From assembly GCA_016648135.1 (NCBI GenBank), contig JADDOH010005025.1:1-64000 (forward strand): a stretch of 64,000 bases of DNA, given 5' to 3'. A model generated the notes under the pieces. It was not told the DNA's origin and made no database searches. It was given only the letters and a program-made list of their open reading frames with translations. The DNA is from Agrypnia vestita. Taxonomy: Eukaryota > Arthropoda > Insecta > Trichoptera > Phryganeidae. Of this stretch, positions 38,301 to 53,300 are shown in pieces (position 1 is the first letter of the stretch; the number at the start of each line of letters is the position of its first letter). The position numbers and the translations under genes are program-made.

Positions 38301-41300
38301 TGACCTCCATTTCATCTTTATTTTAAGTTTCCAGGAATCCCTCTATCATCCCCGGTCCAGTGAGCTACGAGACTAATCTCACGAAATGAAAAATCTCCAA
38401 ACCGCCTTAACTTAATACTTAATCTAGGTACCAACAGTAGACAATGAAATATCGAGATTAAAATATCCACTTTGAGAACAAATCGCTTTGAATCTTCGTA
38501 CGCCAAGGTGTTTACAACCATTTTATTATACTTTTACTCCGGTTTGATTTTTCGATGGTTTTCGAGAAAGATGACTAGTCTTTTCTCGTGAATTCTCGAA
38601 ACATCGTGACGCGACATTTACCTATAAAGGGAGACCCGCCGGCACATTATTGTAGATATTTAACCAGTGTGATATTAGAGCGTTATTAAACCGTAGCGAG
38701 TGCAGTATGGCCGGCGCGTGATTAATTGAGTGACAGATATTCGGGCGAAGTACCTACCGATGAGCGATAAGTTTTTCTGGTGAAAAATCTGCTAAAAAGT
38801 ACTAATTGGGAAACAGTGTAAAAATGAGTGTGTGAAATATTCTAGAAACATTTAGTGACTGTAAATTTAAGAACAGTGCTCCGATTTAGTTTGTATCCAG
38901 TGACTGTTGTGAAATTTAATAAAAACTTTAATTAACTTTATTAAGAGTTTCATTTGCCTTTGTGAGGTTGATCCCCAATTATGATTATTGATTTTGATGT
39001 CGCTTATTTTCTTAACTGTTGACATTTCATTCATAGAGTAAAGAATATTTTTTATTCAAAATTTAATGAAAAGACTCCCTCGATGTTTTTGCTTCTAGCT
39101 ACGAGATACCCTTGACTTGATCTCATGTCGATCAGAGTACCGGGTCACTAGTGGACCCTTTGCTCTTTCATCCTATTATATTGCGAAGGGATTTCTTTAT
39201 TTTACGTTATTACTCCCTTTATTAACTCGTGGCGTCTGCTTGCTTGCCGTCAACAAAAACTTTGGATCGATTTTTGGCCCTTTTCCCGTAATCCAATCGA
39301 GCTGAAACTTGGCAATCAGACTCGTGGTGACAATCAATAAGATCTATAAAATTTTCGTTAAAAAAATTAATAATTATAGTATAATTTCGGATTTTTAGAA
39401 ATTTTATTGGTTTTTTCAAATTGGAATCATTAGAAAAGTTTGATTAGCAATGGCGCGCCGCCCGATAACGTCGCGGAATACATTCTAAATTTGAATTACT
39501 CCGTCGGTATAATAGGTACATCACTACGAATTTCGAAAATTTACAAAACAATTGGTTCACAGATAACAGCAAAATTGGGTTTTTTGGGAAAAAATCAAAT
39601 AATAATTTATTTCTTTTAGATTTCTGCTTAGTTTTGAAGAATTCTACATTACTCAAATCTGATTCTGACTATATCATTTGACGCTTGAAATTCATAAGAT
39701 GCGATATTGCGACATCTCAAAACGTCTGACATTTTAGAAATATTTTAAATTTCTGTAAGTTTAGTGTTATGTTATGTGTTTTAATTCGTCTTTAATTATT
39801 GTTATATTTTACAAAGAAAGGGAGTACAGTAAAAACTTGGTTTTTATGGGTTACTTTTTTTTATGACTGAAATTCAAAAGCGAAATTTTAATTTACATAG
39901 TAAGCACTCATTTAAACATGTAATTAATTCCTAAAAATCGTAAAATTCACTGCTTTGTGTGCACATTATAAAAATTTTGACCTTGGAACTGACGCATTCT
40001 TCACTTGCGCGGTAATTTATAACACAATTAACTTGTTAATTTATAACATAATTCTTTTCTGCTAATATCACCCAGCATAAAAAATGTGTGCTTTTCCTCT
40101 AATTATATAAAATGTTTTTACATTGTATGTCATTTAACATCAAATTGAGTAATCTTTTTGATTCATCAATGAACTGTGGATAACCTTTATGTTTAAAAAA
40201 GTAACATCTATTTTTTATATTTATCTTTGTAAACTGTCCTCACACTAAACGCACTCAAAATTATACTTTGCAACCATTGAAAAATTTAATATGTAAAGAA
40301 GAAATATAAAAAATAATATAAATAACTAGAAATCATGCAGGTTTTGCCTTGGAAACAGCAGTTACCAACTATGTTTTTAATTCCCCACTGCAAAGGCTTC
40401 CTAGACTAGCGAACAAATAGAGCAACTTTACGTTTTTTCTACCAACTTTATACTATTTGAACATATTTTAAAAGGTGTATTGAAAGATTACTAGTATTCG
40501 TCGGATTGGACTTAACCCGTGTGCCGCTGCTATGGCGGCAACAAAATAGTCCTACTTCTCAATATTTTTTATATATTGTTTTTTTTAGTTTTCAATATAA
40601 TTTAACCAGAATCATATTAGTACAATTAAATAGCAACAAGTTAAGGAATTTTATCAAGAAACGAGGAATAATATATCAAAAAACTTTCGAGTGGAAGGAC
40701 TTTTGTTCATGGGGTGAGGTAACAAACTGTTATGTAAAAATTTTATTATATTATGCTTTACTAAACTTGTGGTAATGCTTTCTACTTTATATTTTTTATA
40801 TTTTTTATTATATTATGCTTTATTTATGCTTCTATTTTTGCTATATACTTGCTTTTTACTTTATATTATATTTATCTTTTAATATTGTGCTGCTGATATG
40901 TAATATGCTTTCCAATTTATATTTTCTTGTTTGTATTTTCTGGGCAATCACTATGTATTGTTAAGGTCATTCATTCATTAATGTACACTCTACATTATTG
41001 CTTGTAAAAGCCCTGAAGAGCGTTGACTAATAAATAAAAAATAAAATTAATTAAGGATAAATTATAGAAGTCTCACAGAGGCGAAGCTAATTTTTATTTA
41101 TGAGAAAAACGGATAGAAGTCTCTTATATTAAGATTCAGGGCTTATGCCGGCTCATACAGGTTATTCTCATATATAAAAATTAGCTTTGTCTCTGTGAGA
41201 TTCCTATAATTTATCTTTATTTAATAAAACATCCCTCTCTGGACAAAATCCAGTAGCACATACTTTCATATAAATATTGTTTAAAAGTAAATGATACATA

Positions 41301-44300
41301 AAAATGTATGTTAAACGTACTTTTTCAATTTAGAACAATAGGGCCTGTAAGATACTACTGGTTCTGGTGTTTTCGTAATTAACTTCTTGTTAATTAAAAA
41401 GAAACGGTAAATACTTAAACCCAAAAGCCTCCCCCTGAGGCGGAAATGTAGGACAAAGTGTTTTCCCGTCTCCTGTAATGAATATTTCGTGTTTAAATTA
41501 AGTAAAGACCAATATGGACTTTCCTTTCAGTTGGAACTTTCAGTTCCCGATTGGCGAATGTTTCTGATCTGATCAATTCCATTATATATTCGTGTCTATT
41601 TACTTAACTCTTAAACATTCGAGCATTTTTTTTATATAATCGATTATACCTAGCTATTTATAATTATTTTATTTTATATAAATTATCAACAGGGCGTTAA
41701 CAACCCTGACATACAGGGTGGAACAAAACTAGTCCACAATGAGTCGAAAATGTTCAAGAAACAATCCTAATACCAAAGTCCTAATATTAATAGTGTAACG
41801 AATAAAAAGAAGAAGGAACTGCGCACTGTCGGAATTCCTCGTAATATGTGGATGACAACAATAATATCGAACTGTCTAGCAACTAGACGTATGTGTGTAA
41901 ATCGTTTTATGATAGAGTAAAGAATGAAGATATTAGGAATGAATTTAAAGCTCATCTTAGCATAATAAATAGAAGTAAAAAAGGGTCGCTCAGATGATTT
42001 GGGATGTCGAGAATGTGAATGGAAAGAATGGTAAAAAAGATATATAATGCAAGTTTTGATGGCTTCAGAAAGACGGGGCGACCGCGGAAGTCGTGGCATG
42101 ACCAGATTAACCAGTTACTGGAAGATGGTCTCGTTAGAAGCCTTAACAACCGGCGAGCTTGCATTCGAAAATGTATGAATGTGGATGAAGCGAGAGTTGT
42201 ATGTCAGCATAGTAGAGTGTGGCACTCTAGCCTCTCTGTCTACCCCCACGGGGAAACGGCGTGATGGTAAGTAAGTAAGGTAATACAACGATTGGCTCAA
42301 TTTTTACTCAACCTCCATACGCTACGCTCTTGAGAATAACCTCCAATTTTCCAAAAAGTTTTGAAAAATTTAATTTCATGACGATTACTAATTTTCTATT
42401 GCATCCTTGTTAATTGCTATAGCCAAAATCAACCGTTTACGTACCACAGTGCCATTGTCAATTTAGGGTTGAAAATTAAATTAATATTTTTTACGCGAAT
42501 ATTAAAAAAAAACTCACGAGATAATCTGATATAATTTCTAAAAGATATCTCTTGACATTTATTTTAATTTCACTTATATTTTTCATTTAAGCGAAATAAA
42601 TATAATGTAATAAAGTAATATCGCAATATTATACCATTTTAAAATTACCGTAATGTATTTTATTAATCTCTCATTTGCGAAAGCGTTTCGTTTAATTTTT
42701 CGTAATTGATATTTAATACACGAGTAAAAAAAAATTAAAAGTAATATAAATTGCTTTAAAAAACAAATATGCCCTGATTTTACAATTTAATTACATCTAA
42801 TTACATAAGTATATGAGCCATTTAATGATAAAATTGCTAAAAAATATTTTTTAAATTCCAAATAACCACAGTTTATAATCTATTTAATATTTATTTAAAC
42901 GTACTTGCTCAACTTCACTCAAGCTGAGGCAAACTGTAAATGGATGTGGAACAAATTATTTTAAAAGTACTTAGGGGAACCAGGGGCAAGATGGGAGGCT
43001 AAGGTGAAATAATAAAAATACTCGGCGTTTATAATCATAACATTACCATTTTTTTGTGGCACATTAATTACTTATCAAAGTACAATTCGGCATTGTTTTT
43101 GAAAAGATAATAAATTTCTTAATGATATGATTAATTTCTTTATCAAATTGGAAAAAAAACAACTTACCCTTAATAAGGGGCATGATAAGATACGAGGAAG
43201 GGTTTATTTGTTTTAAGACAATAGTCTCAAATCGAGGGTCTCCTCTTCTTCTTTTTCCTAGACTGCTAATTCCATTTACTTGGGGTACCTATGGGTGGAT
43301 GGGTGAACAAGAAATGGGATCCATCTCATGTAAAACTGACAGCGCGTGGCGTGAAGAATTTGCATTTAAGAAAGACAATCGAATTAGTATGTGTAAGCCG
43401 TGCGTACGAGGCACATTGTTTCGTTGTGTTGGTATTTATATCCGTAAGCACCAACACAACGGAACAAAGTGCGCCATACGCACGGCTTACACATACTAAT
43501 CCGATTGTCTTTCTTAAATTTTTTTTTATTTATTTCAAAAAAATCCTTCTTTACAAATAAAGGTACTTAAGACAAATTTAATAATAAAAATATAAGATAA
43601 ATTACACTTTTTTTTTGTTAAATTTGTGGATTGTGCCACTCTACTAGGCTACGCCTGTCCCAGAGTGGCGTTATAGAATACAATTATAATATTTTTTTAA
43701 ATTCGTCAGTAATATTTATTTTCATAAGGTAGTAATTATGTATCTACAAAGTATCAAGTGCAGTGTTAATGGTAAGTTGAGTGAGTCATAAGTCCAAGTG
43801 TAAATATGTGTAGAATAATTGTTTAATGTAAAAAGGGTTAAAGTTTTGTTTAAGATTATTTTTTATTTTCCTCAATTAATTAATTTATTTATATAGGTGT
43901 ATATTTTTATATATAGACATTATTTTGCAATTACAGTAAGTAAATTTTCAGTTGCTGTTCTACCTTTGGAGGTAAGCCAGTTGTTTTTAAATATGTCTGT
44001 TTTAAATATGTTAAATATTTTAAGCCCTATGTATGAGTAATTTTTCTGTCCATGTGAGTCTTAGTTTTTGGTATTTCGTCAAGGTTTCGTAATGCTTGTC
44101 TAGTATTATGTGAATGCGAGTTACTGGTTGCTGTTAGGTGGTTTGTGTTTTTGATGTAGAAGATGAGGGTAGACTTAACGAACAGCTGTCTAACGTCCAG
44201 TACATTAAATCCTCTGAATAGTCTGTCTGATTGGTATATAAATGGTTTCTTATTAATGACTTATTGTATTATATATAATGAATATTAATGAAAAGATATG

Positions 44301-47300
44301 TATCGAACGTGACAGAACCCACTCACTTACGTATCGCATTGAGGAATTTCCTAATTCATTTAATACTATGCATCACGAAAGGCAATCTAGAGAGAAAATC
44401 CTTCGTTGAACTCGCTCGGGAATCTAGGCACAGGTTGTTTACGAGTTTGCATATAAATAACAGACTAATAGAGCAGTCGCTTATTCCGTGGACTATCACG
44501 AACTGCACGGACGCGATGCTAATTTTCCTGTGGACAAACAGATTCCCACCATATTATAATCCTTTCGGTTTACCTCTCACGGCGTACGGACTCTGAAATC
44601 GCGTGGATACCAGATCCTTGCCGAGGCGGAGCGGCCTTGGGTTCCTTCAAAATGTTTAATTAAGGATTGGAATGCGATTACAGACATGCGTTTCGGATTT
44701 ACCACGGAATAATGCAGCTATAAATATAATATTTCCAATGAGTGAGAAGACAAAGGGCTTTCGGAGGGTTTTAAGTTTTTTTTTTAAATCGAGTGGTTAC
44801 AATTAGTAATTAATTATTTTGGATAAACATTTTTTTATAAAACCATATTTTACATTTATTTTTGGCACTTCATATTTCGTTTGTTAGAAAATAATAGCAC
44901 TTACTTGCACTGTGTGTAGGTAAGAACTATGTAGGTATTTTTAGGTAGGTACCAACTAGTTACTAAATTCTGAAAGATATTTGAGTTATTTATCTCTACT
45001 GTAGTTTCGAGAAGGGTAGTCCCTCTGATCATCATGTGATGTTCTTCCTTAGGACGAGAAATGTGAAGGAAATTGGGGATCCAGGTATACTCAATGTTCT
45101 GCTTGAACATAATTTGTGGACTTGTAACAATGGAGTTCCAATATTAATACGGTTCATAGAAAGATTAACAAGTTGTTACTGACGTGGTAGGTATATTGTA
45201 AGAGAGCACATGAATATGGCAAATCCCTTTTTATATGCATTCACTCTCTCATACTGTCCGTCTCTCTCATTCATTCAGACAGACGTTCATCCAGATAGAT
45301 TTCACTTAAAGTTTTTCTTTCATATCCTCTCTTGCGCTTTTTATCACATTTTTGTATGGAAAGATATAATATTAAAATTTATTAAACAGGTCCCATACAT
45401 TTTAAATACGGATAGTTTATTGATGACACAAACTAAATTATTTAAATAATAACCAAACCTACGATGTTTAAAAATGAAGAAAATTACTCCACTTTGTGGG
45501 CCTTTTATGACCGCATGGCCTCGTGAGATGCCTTTTTTTCAATAATCTTACAAAGTAGGTAAACAATTGTCCTAAGTTAATTAAAATCATTGCAAAATCT
45601 GTCAGTTTGTTTACGTAAAATTTATGTTTTAATAAAAACTGTTTTTAAAAAGTACAGGAAGTATGAATAATCCATTAATCTAAATTATACAAAAATAAGA
45701 TGTAAATATAATAGTTTCGTCGTCTGTCTGTGTGTCTGTCGTAATTTCGTTAAAATTCACGGCTAAAAATCGAGATTAAACGGCCGATTGGCCTTGAACC
45801 CCGGGCCGGCAAACCCGAACTGGTCTCAACTTAACAATGTTGCTACCGCCGAGCCTGCGTGAATCGTCAAAAATACCATACAGCGTAAAAATACCATGTA
45901 GGATTTATTTAGTAAAAAGTAGTAGAAGGTTCGAAATTCTGTTTGTAGTTAACGATAGTATTGGGATAGAAGGTGTAGGATTAGTGTGACAAAATAGGTA
46001 ACAAAACAGTTTAATCAGTCAATATTTTTATTGGTAGTAATTCAAATGCACCCATTCTCATTAACTGCGCGATTACTGTTTAACTGATGGATATTTGAAG
46101 AGTGCGTTATTGACACGCAGCTAATTGCATAGACGAACATGTAATCAAAACTGATGAAATGGCAAATATTATTTGATTAAGTTAATTGCGAGATTCGCAC
46201 GGTAGCATTGTTCATACCACCTGTTCCCCGCAGCATAATCAGTAGAGTAATTAATTAAGTATTTATTACGTCAACTTATCCGTTAAATACTGATTGAGTA
46301 GTAAATAGTGTCTACGACATGACAAATATTGCAATTTTTCTGCAGAGGTGGATTGCCGATTTCCGCTTCTCTCGTTTGAAGCCATGAACAGAATCCAGGA
46401 TAGATTAAATTAATGAAAAACACCGTTGTTGTTTCTAGCGTCAGAGCTTGAGGAGTGACCTCCCTACTCCGGGCCCGTTTTATTTATTGAACACACTCAG
46501 ACCCTTTTAGGCCGGCCAATGGGAGTGCATGTTTATGTTACTCGCCCAAACTGTAACAGAACCACCCTTTAATTAAAAAATACAAAACCTTTTGAGGGCT
46601 AACAAACTCGTGGGAGCGAGTGAAATGACAATATTAAAAAGGCCCTTTTCAGGACTATCAAAACTCGTCACAGTCCCTTATCGGGGCTGCCGTCTCGAAG
46701 GTGATCGCGACGGATTTGGATTCCTATTTGGCACATATAGAAAAGCTCAATCGAAGATACACTCTTAGAAAACGTTTCAACACTGCCCTATAGATGGCAT
46801 GGCGTGCTTAATTTGAAAGGAAACATGCACAAAATGGCGGCTCCCTTTTCTTGTTTGTCCTTTTTTTATTTTATTTTTTATTTATTATATTTATTTATAC
46901 AGTAGATACATAATGTTTTTTTATAATAAATTGATTATATGTTATTTTATTTTAAAGACAATATACTCCCCATAATATGAGCCAAAGCTGGAGCTTATGG
47001 GAGGAGTATTTACAAGCCAAATTAAAGTACAAAAGCAGAAACCATTTGAGACATGTGGGCAATGTTACAATACATCTTTGTCCAAAATCTAGGATTTGAC
47101 TTTTTTCTTAAACTGTTCGTATTTACTTCCCTTATTTACTCGTGACGTCTGTCTGTAAGATTGACGCAAAAACTTTGGATCGATTTTTAACCCTTTTTCC
47201 CGTGATCCAATCGAGCTGAAACTTTGCAGACTCGTGGCGACGATCAAAGAGATCTATCAAATTTTCGTTAAAAAAATTAATAATTATAGTATAATTTTGG

Positions 47301-50300
47301 AATTTTCAACATTTTAATGGTTTTTTCATACAATTTGTATGAAGAGATTCCGACGCATCTGGTAGAAGGGAAAACTGATAAAATAATAATTTTGGATTTT
47401 TGGAAAAATTTTATCCCTTTCGTAGCGTCGCATCCCACGAGCCCAACGCACAGGTCAAGCGCCAAACCAGTTTCCACTAGTAAATGAAAAAAGAAGTATA
47501 ATAAAAACTTGGTTTTTATGGGTTACTTTTTTTAGAATGTTCCTTTCTTGAAATTTGTTTTGCGACAACAGTGTATTGTATCATTCAACTCCTAAGTATG
47601 TATAATGATGATATGCCATGGTGGTTCTTAAAGTTGGTATCTTTATTTGTCCCTTTGTTCTATACCTATTACTTATAAGGTGTGAGATTTATTTATAGAA
47701 TAATCTTTGTAAATTTGGCATAGAGAGTTTGTCTTATATATTTTTGTGAGTGATGCTACATTACATTCTTGAAATATATTTACAATAAGTCATAAGATTT
47801 TTTGAGAATTGTTTTAATAATTATTTTTTGTATGTTATGATGTATATTATGATTAATGGCTGTACGGTAGACCTATAAGCCTCTCCCCACCCACTTTTAT
47901 ACCGGGATATCGTTAGATTTTTGTGATGGTGTACCTCGTAAAATTTATAGAAGGATGTTGCGATAAATGGCGATATCTGCATTGGTGACAGAAGAATATA
48001 GATACGAGTGACAATATGCGTGAAAATATGGGCGAATATTAATTCGTGTTTTCATGATATAAATTAATAACAAAATGTAGTAGAAAGAAAAAAAAAGGAA
48101 TAAAAATGAGAAGTATCCACGCAAAATCATAGGTTGTTAATAATGTTGGTGGATGCATTTTACATAATTATTGCAATTTAGAGTTTGAATCATGTTGCCT
48201 TTGGAAATTGTATGGTTTTATAATCTGGTCAATTGCCGCTCTTAATTTTGAACCCTTGTCCACGATATTCTAGAAATCTGGTAGAATTGCAAGTAATCGA
48301 AGTTTCTCGGCCTGACTGTAATCTGGAAGTCTGGAAGAAACCTATATGCACTAAAATAAGCCAGAAATTTCTGGAACTCAGAGACAACAGAACGCTTAGA
48401 CAAGCGAGACGAGACCACAAAAAACAAAACCAGAGACATGAAGTGAAGCTGGGATTCAGTGCGACAAGCGACCATAAATTAAGAGAGTACCTACCGAGCG
48501 TTCAATAATTAATAAAGTGTTTAACAGATGTACGAATATTCTACAAAGAGAAGTTAGCACTAATCGTCACTAATCACAGACGAGCGATTAGTAAGATTAA
48601 TGCGAAATTGCGTGAATTGAAGAATAGTGCTTTAATTAAATTCATGTCCAGTGAATTTGATGATAGTATAAAACAATAATTAATTTCTATTGGATTTGTC
48701 TCCCACGGCCACGATTCCGTGACAATATTTTCCTAACACGTTTGAGAAAGAGCGCCCCACAATTTTAATTTAATTAACAAAAACGCGTGTAGTACGATCG
48801 TTCTTATTATTGTGTCTATAAAAAATAAATATTAGTAATTTTTTAATAAAACATTTTTTTAAATAAAATACTATTTTTCTACTCTTTAATCTTCGTCACA
48901 TTAAATCTTGTAATCAATTCGAATCGATTCGAAGACATATTTAATTTTCGAATGCTATCAACCACAAACTCAAACTTCACTTCTATAATAATACAAACCG
49001 ATAGGTCTCACCGGCATGTACGATATCCGATAAAATAAGAAGTGAGCATTTTAAATAACTATTTTGAATAATTAAACTGACTTTGCAAAATTCATGAACG
49101 ATTATTGTATTATCATCCGGAATACGTCTCTCTGCCAAATTTCAGAGGGACCTTTAGTCAGGAAGTGGTCAAAAATTGATTACATAATTTGTGGCTGAAT
49201 TATATATCTCAAAATATTTTATTTTAAAACGCCCGCATACTTCGTACGTACTGTGGCCTTGAAGATGATTTGCCAGCTGAAAATGGTTTGCCAGACACAT
49301 TGGACCCATCGGACAGTTAATAAGACGATGGTGGCAAATAGAATCTTGGATAAGACGGCATGTTTACCCAGAAAGTACTTGACCGTCCAAAATGTATAGA
49401 TCCAGCAGGGACCAACTGCTAGAATAATAATTGTTCGGAGAATTTCTCTTGGCAAGCAGGCTGTCGGCCAAATATGAAAGAAAGAAAAACAGATTAAATC
49501 AAATTAAGGTGTTTAAATAGTAATAATTATTCCGAATTTGCTAACCATCTTTTGACTATGGATCATTCTTTTGATATTAATAAGGGTTTATAATTTTACA
49601 TACAAATTATACAGAATCACAATTTGATAAATTAGTAATTTTGGAAATAAGAAAGAGTGTAAATAGCAAATTGAATGTTATAAATAATCAGGTCATTTTT
49701 GCAAATAGTTATCTTTTAAATTTATTTTCATGTTAAATAGGTACTTTATATTATCATTTTCCATATATGTTGATCTATACTTCGATTTTTAAATATTATT
49801 TTTGTTATCCTGACGAAGAAGCCATTGGCTTCGAAACATGTTGAATTGTTTTCAATAAATAAGTGTTTTTTACAAAGTTAATTTATATAAATTAAAATTA
49901 TTAGATTAAATCCAGTTTATATGTTGGAATTGTTAAACTATTCACAATTTTTTTTGTTCGCTTATAAATGAATAGGTATTTGACTAATTACATGTTACAC
50001 AAGTATCAATTTTATAAATTAAAGAGAGGCTTTTCAGATGGCTGAAATGAAAATTATATTTTGAGGTAATTACGCAATTATTTAATTCAACATTTAAAAG
50101 ATAATATAAAAAATATTATCATCATCACATTTGGCTCTAAGGAACTTTAGTTTTTGCTTCCAAATGTATTATAAAACAATACCTTCAATTGATCTATGTC
50201 CTCCTTTTTAATCACTTAATTACTTGAGTATACCTTTTAATAATTTCCAACTCTTATTTTAATGATTAAGTAATCATTAATTAAGATAAATTATATAAGT

Positions 50301-53300
50301 CTCACAGAGACGAAGCTATTCAAACTATATATCATTACCAGCGGTGACATCTATCTATATTGTCACGAAGTCACTGGACAGTCACTTAATTATTATAGAA
50401 AAATCTTCACACTTATTATCCAATTTCTTAATTCGCACTAATTATCTCTAGTCACTCGCCCGTGAAATACTTTTAATTACGCTGTTTCTATCGCATCGAT
50501 CACTTTCAAAAATATTCCGCGCAATTTCGCACGTAGGTACTCGCCCAATATCTGTCACTCGCTTTATTTGCACTGGCTACACTGCTATCGCTACGGTTCG
50601 TCACTGGTAATGTCGCGTTTCTATGTCGCACTTGTCAAACGTCAAACAATGATTTAAGTGCAATAGCCGGCCGGTCTCTTTTTATAGATAAATGCCACGT
50701 TGTGATGTTTCGAGAATTACAAGAATAACTCTTGTCATCTCGGGAGATTTCGATAGTGCGTAATTTCTTCTAGTATTGCCATCTCATGACATTGCTTGAC
50801 TAATTTTCAACCATAGATACCTAGAGCTAATCCTTTCACATATTTGAATGAAGATACATAAAGAACATATTTATGTGGGATATAAAAGCAAATGCAGTAA
50901 TATAAAAAAAATGGATGTAGTCATCGAAGATTACTAATTTATAATGTACTGAATTTGAAATAATATAGGAAACATAGCCTATACATTTATAGAAAACATG
51001 ATTGTGGAAGGAATAGATACATAAAATCTAGAATACGGTACATTTTAAATTAGTAATCCTCGGTGTCTGCAGGTATTCAAAATTTTTGGGATATTGCTGC
51101 CTTTGCTTTTATACCTACCCCACATGCCTATATACAACTTTCGACAAATTGATAATGTGTGGATGCTCTTTTGGTGGAATTGGTGAACGTTGCATTGGGC
51201 TAAGTGATCACTTAAATCAGCTAATACAGGTAATAAGCTCTGTGGCCACCCATACATGTTGATCATATAAATAGCCTCGTCTCTGTGAGATTTCAATAAT
51301 TTATCTTAATTAATGATTATCCGTCTGTGGACACAATTCGAAAATTGTATACTTAGAACATAATATGTATCTACATATGTAGAACATAATATGTACATAC
51401 CTACATATACACAGATAAAATTTATTACTACTTACAAAAATAAGTGACCCCTGATTGAATGAAATTAACACGTTGAGTATCTTAGGACGAAAATAACAGA
51501 ACAGAATCAAATGCAGAGCTGTCTGTCATTCGTTGTCTGTTGTATTTTGTATGCAGAGGAGAATGATCAGCTGATGTTATCGACCTTTTGCATCAAAACT
51601 CCGTGACGTGAGAATAGTCTCATCCATAAACAAGCACCCTTATGAAAAAAAAAAATATTTTAATGTGTATAGGTACGCTTGTAACAAATGATAATACATA
51701 AAAACATCCTTTATAATACAATGTCAAAGGTTTGTTATATAACGATTTTAACCTTCCAGGTACATAGGATACAACCCACTTCAAGTGACAAGAAATATGT
51801 TGACAGCTGAGCGCGACCTAAAAGCCCTGTAAGTATTTTATAAATCTATAAAATCATCCATTGTGTTAGCTGGCCTTTAGAAAAAAATTTGTCAGAAAAT
51901 CAAAAAAATTTCGGGATAAAAAATATTTCAGCCTCGGGTTACTCGATATTAATTAAAATATTTAGTCTCGGATTAAAATAATTAGTCTCGGATTGAACGT
52001 TCTAATCAACACAGATAGGTATTTATTTAAAGCTCTGAAACGTAATATTTTAATTGTGATAAAAATCTGTTCACCTTATGAACCATTATCATCATTTTTG
52101 TACATCATTATCTCCACTGCTAAATATAGGCCTCCCTCATGATCGCCAATTCTCTCTGTCTTAAGAGCTTCTCATCCAACTGTTTCCCGTCACCCTTCTG
52201 ATGCCCACCGCTTCTTCTGCGAGACTTCAATACCAGGACCTTCTTTTCCCAATTTCCATCATGTTTTCTACAAATATATCCAGCCCGTTGTCACTTAGCT
52301 TGGAGATTTTTTGGACATCTGTTTCCTTAGGTTTTCTGGTGATTTTTTTACATTGGTTATATGATCTGTCAGAGAAATTTCAAGCGTAGTCCTTCGCATT
52401 AGTTATTCTTTAGGTAACTTTTAAGTAATTTATGATATTGACGGTCCACGTCTCAGTTCTGTATGGAACCGTCTAATCGGAAGCATGCAATGATTGTAGG
52501 TTTTAATCTTCGGGTATTGTTTTATTTTGATTTTGAGAATGTGCCTTAGAATTCTAAACCCAACCTAGCAAAAAACGTAATTTTATTTCGCCCTCTTGAT
52601 TCTATCTCCCTAATTATATTGTTTGGTGTTAAGTATTTATTGATTCACTGTGCGGACTTTGTGGTAGCGAGTCAATATATTCTATTGGCATTTACGTCCC
52701 GTTTCCCCTAGCCACCTTGTCCTTCTTTTCCCTTTTTCCAAGTTACGAATCTATCGCTCGAATTTGCTGTAGGCATAAAAGATGATCACCAAACCTGAAA
52801 AAGAATATTCGGGCACCATCAGGTGTGTAGGTATTTGTGAAGGTAGGTGTGAAGCCGATCGTGGAAATCGGGTTTACTGGAGAGGAAATGAAGAAGAAAA
52901 GTAAACGAGAGGAAATGATAAAATCGCGGTGAATCGAGCTTCCGTTTCCCTATCAATTCTCTTTTTTGTAAAATCCACTTGGCATCATTTCCATTAACCC
53001 TGTCTATCTCCAATCCTTAACTCTATCAAAACCCCCACCTCTGCGTTAGACTGGCGATTCACATTGGATATACCTACTAAGTATACTTACGTTATTGCCT
53101 GATATCTTTATTAATTCTCTCTTATTTTATTCGGTTGTCATAATTTTGGTAGGATCAAAATTTTTAGGCAATAAGTTTGGATGCATCATTGAGATGTCCA
53201 AGCATTTTTTGTAGATTTTCCCAAATGTTTACAATAATCGCCATACCATGTGTATGCGGTTTCAATTTTTATACAAATCTGCTTTTTTATTAAATGCTTA

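Noticed and set aside
38596..38610. TCTCGAAACATCG, considered as another hammerhead 3' half
   Set aside because: No CTGANGA or stem II upstream. The word belongs to an LTR and recurs in the LTR at 50361-50791.
44288..44596. 102-codon plus-strand frame
   Set aside because: No recognisable motif, no splice or promoter context, and codon use similar to the surrounding intron.
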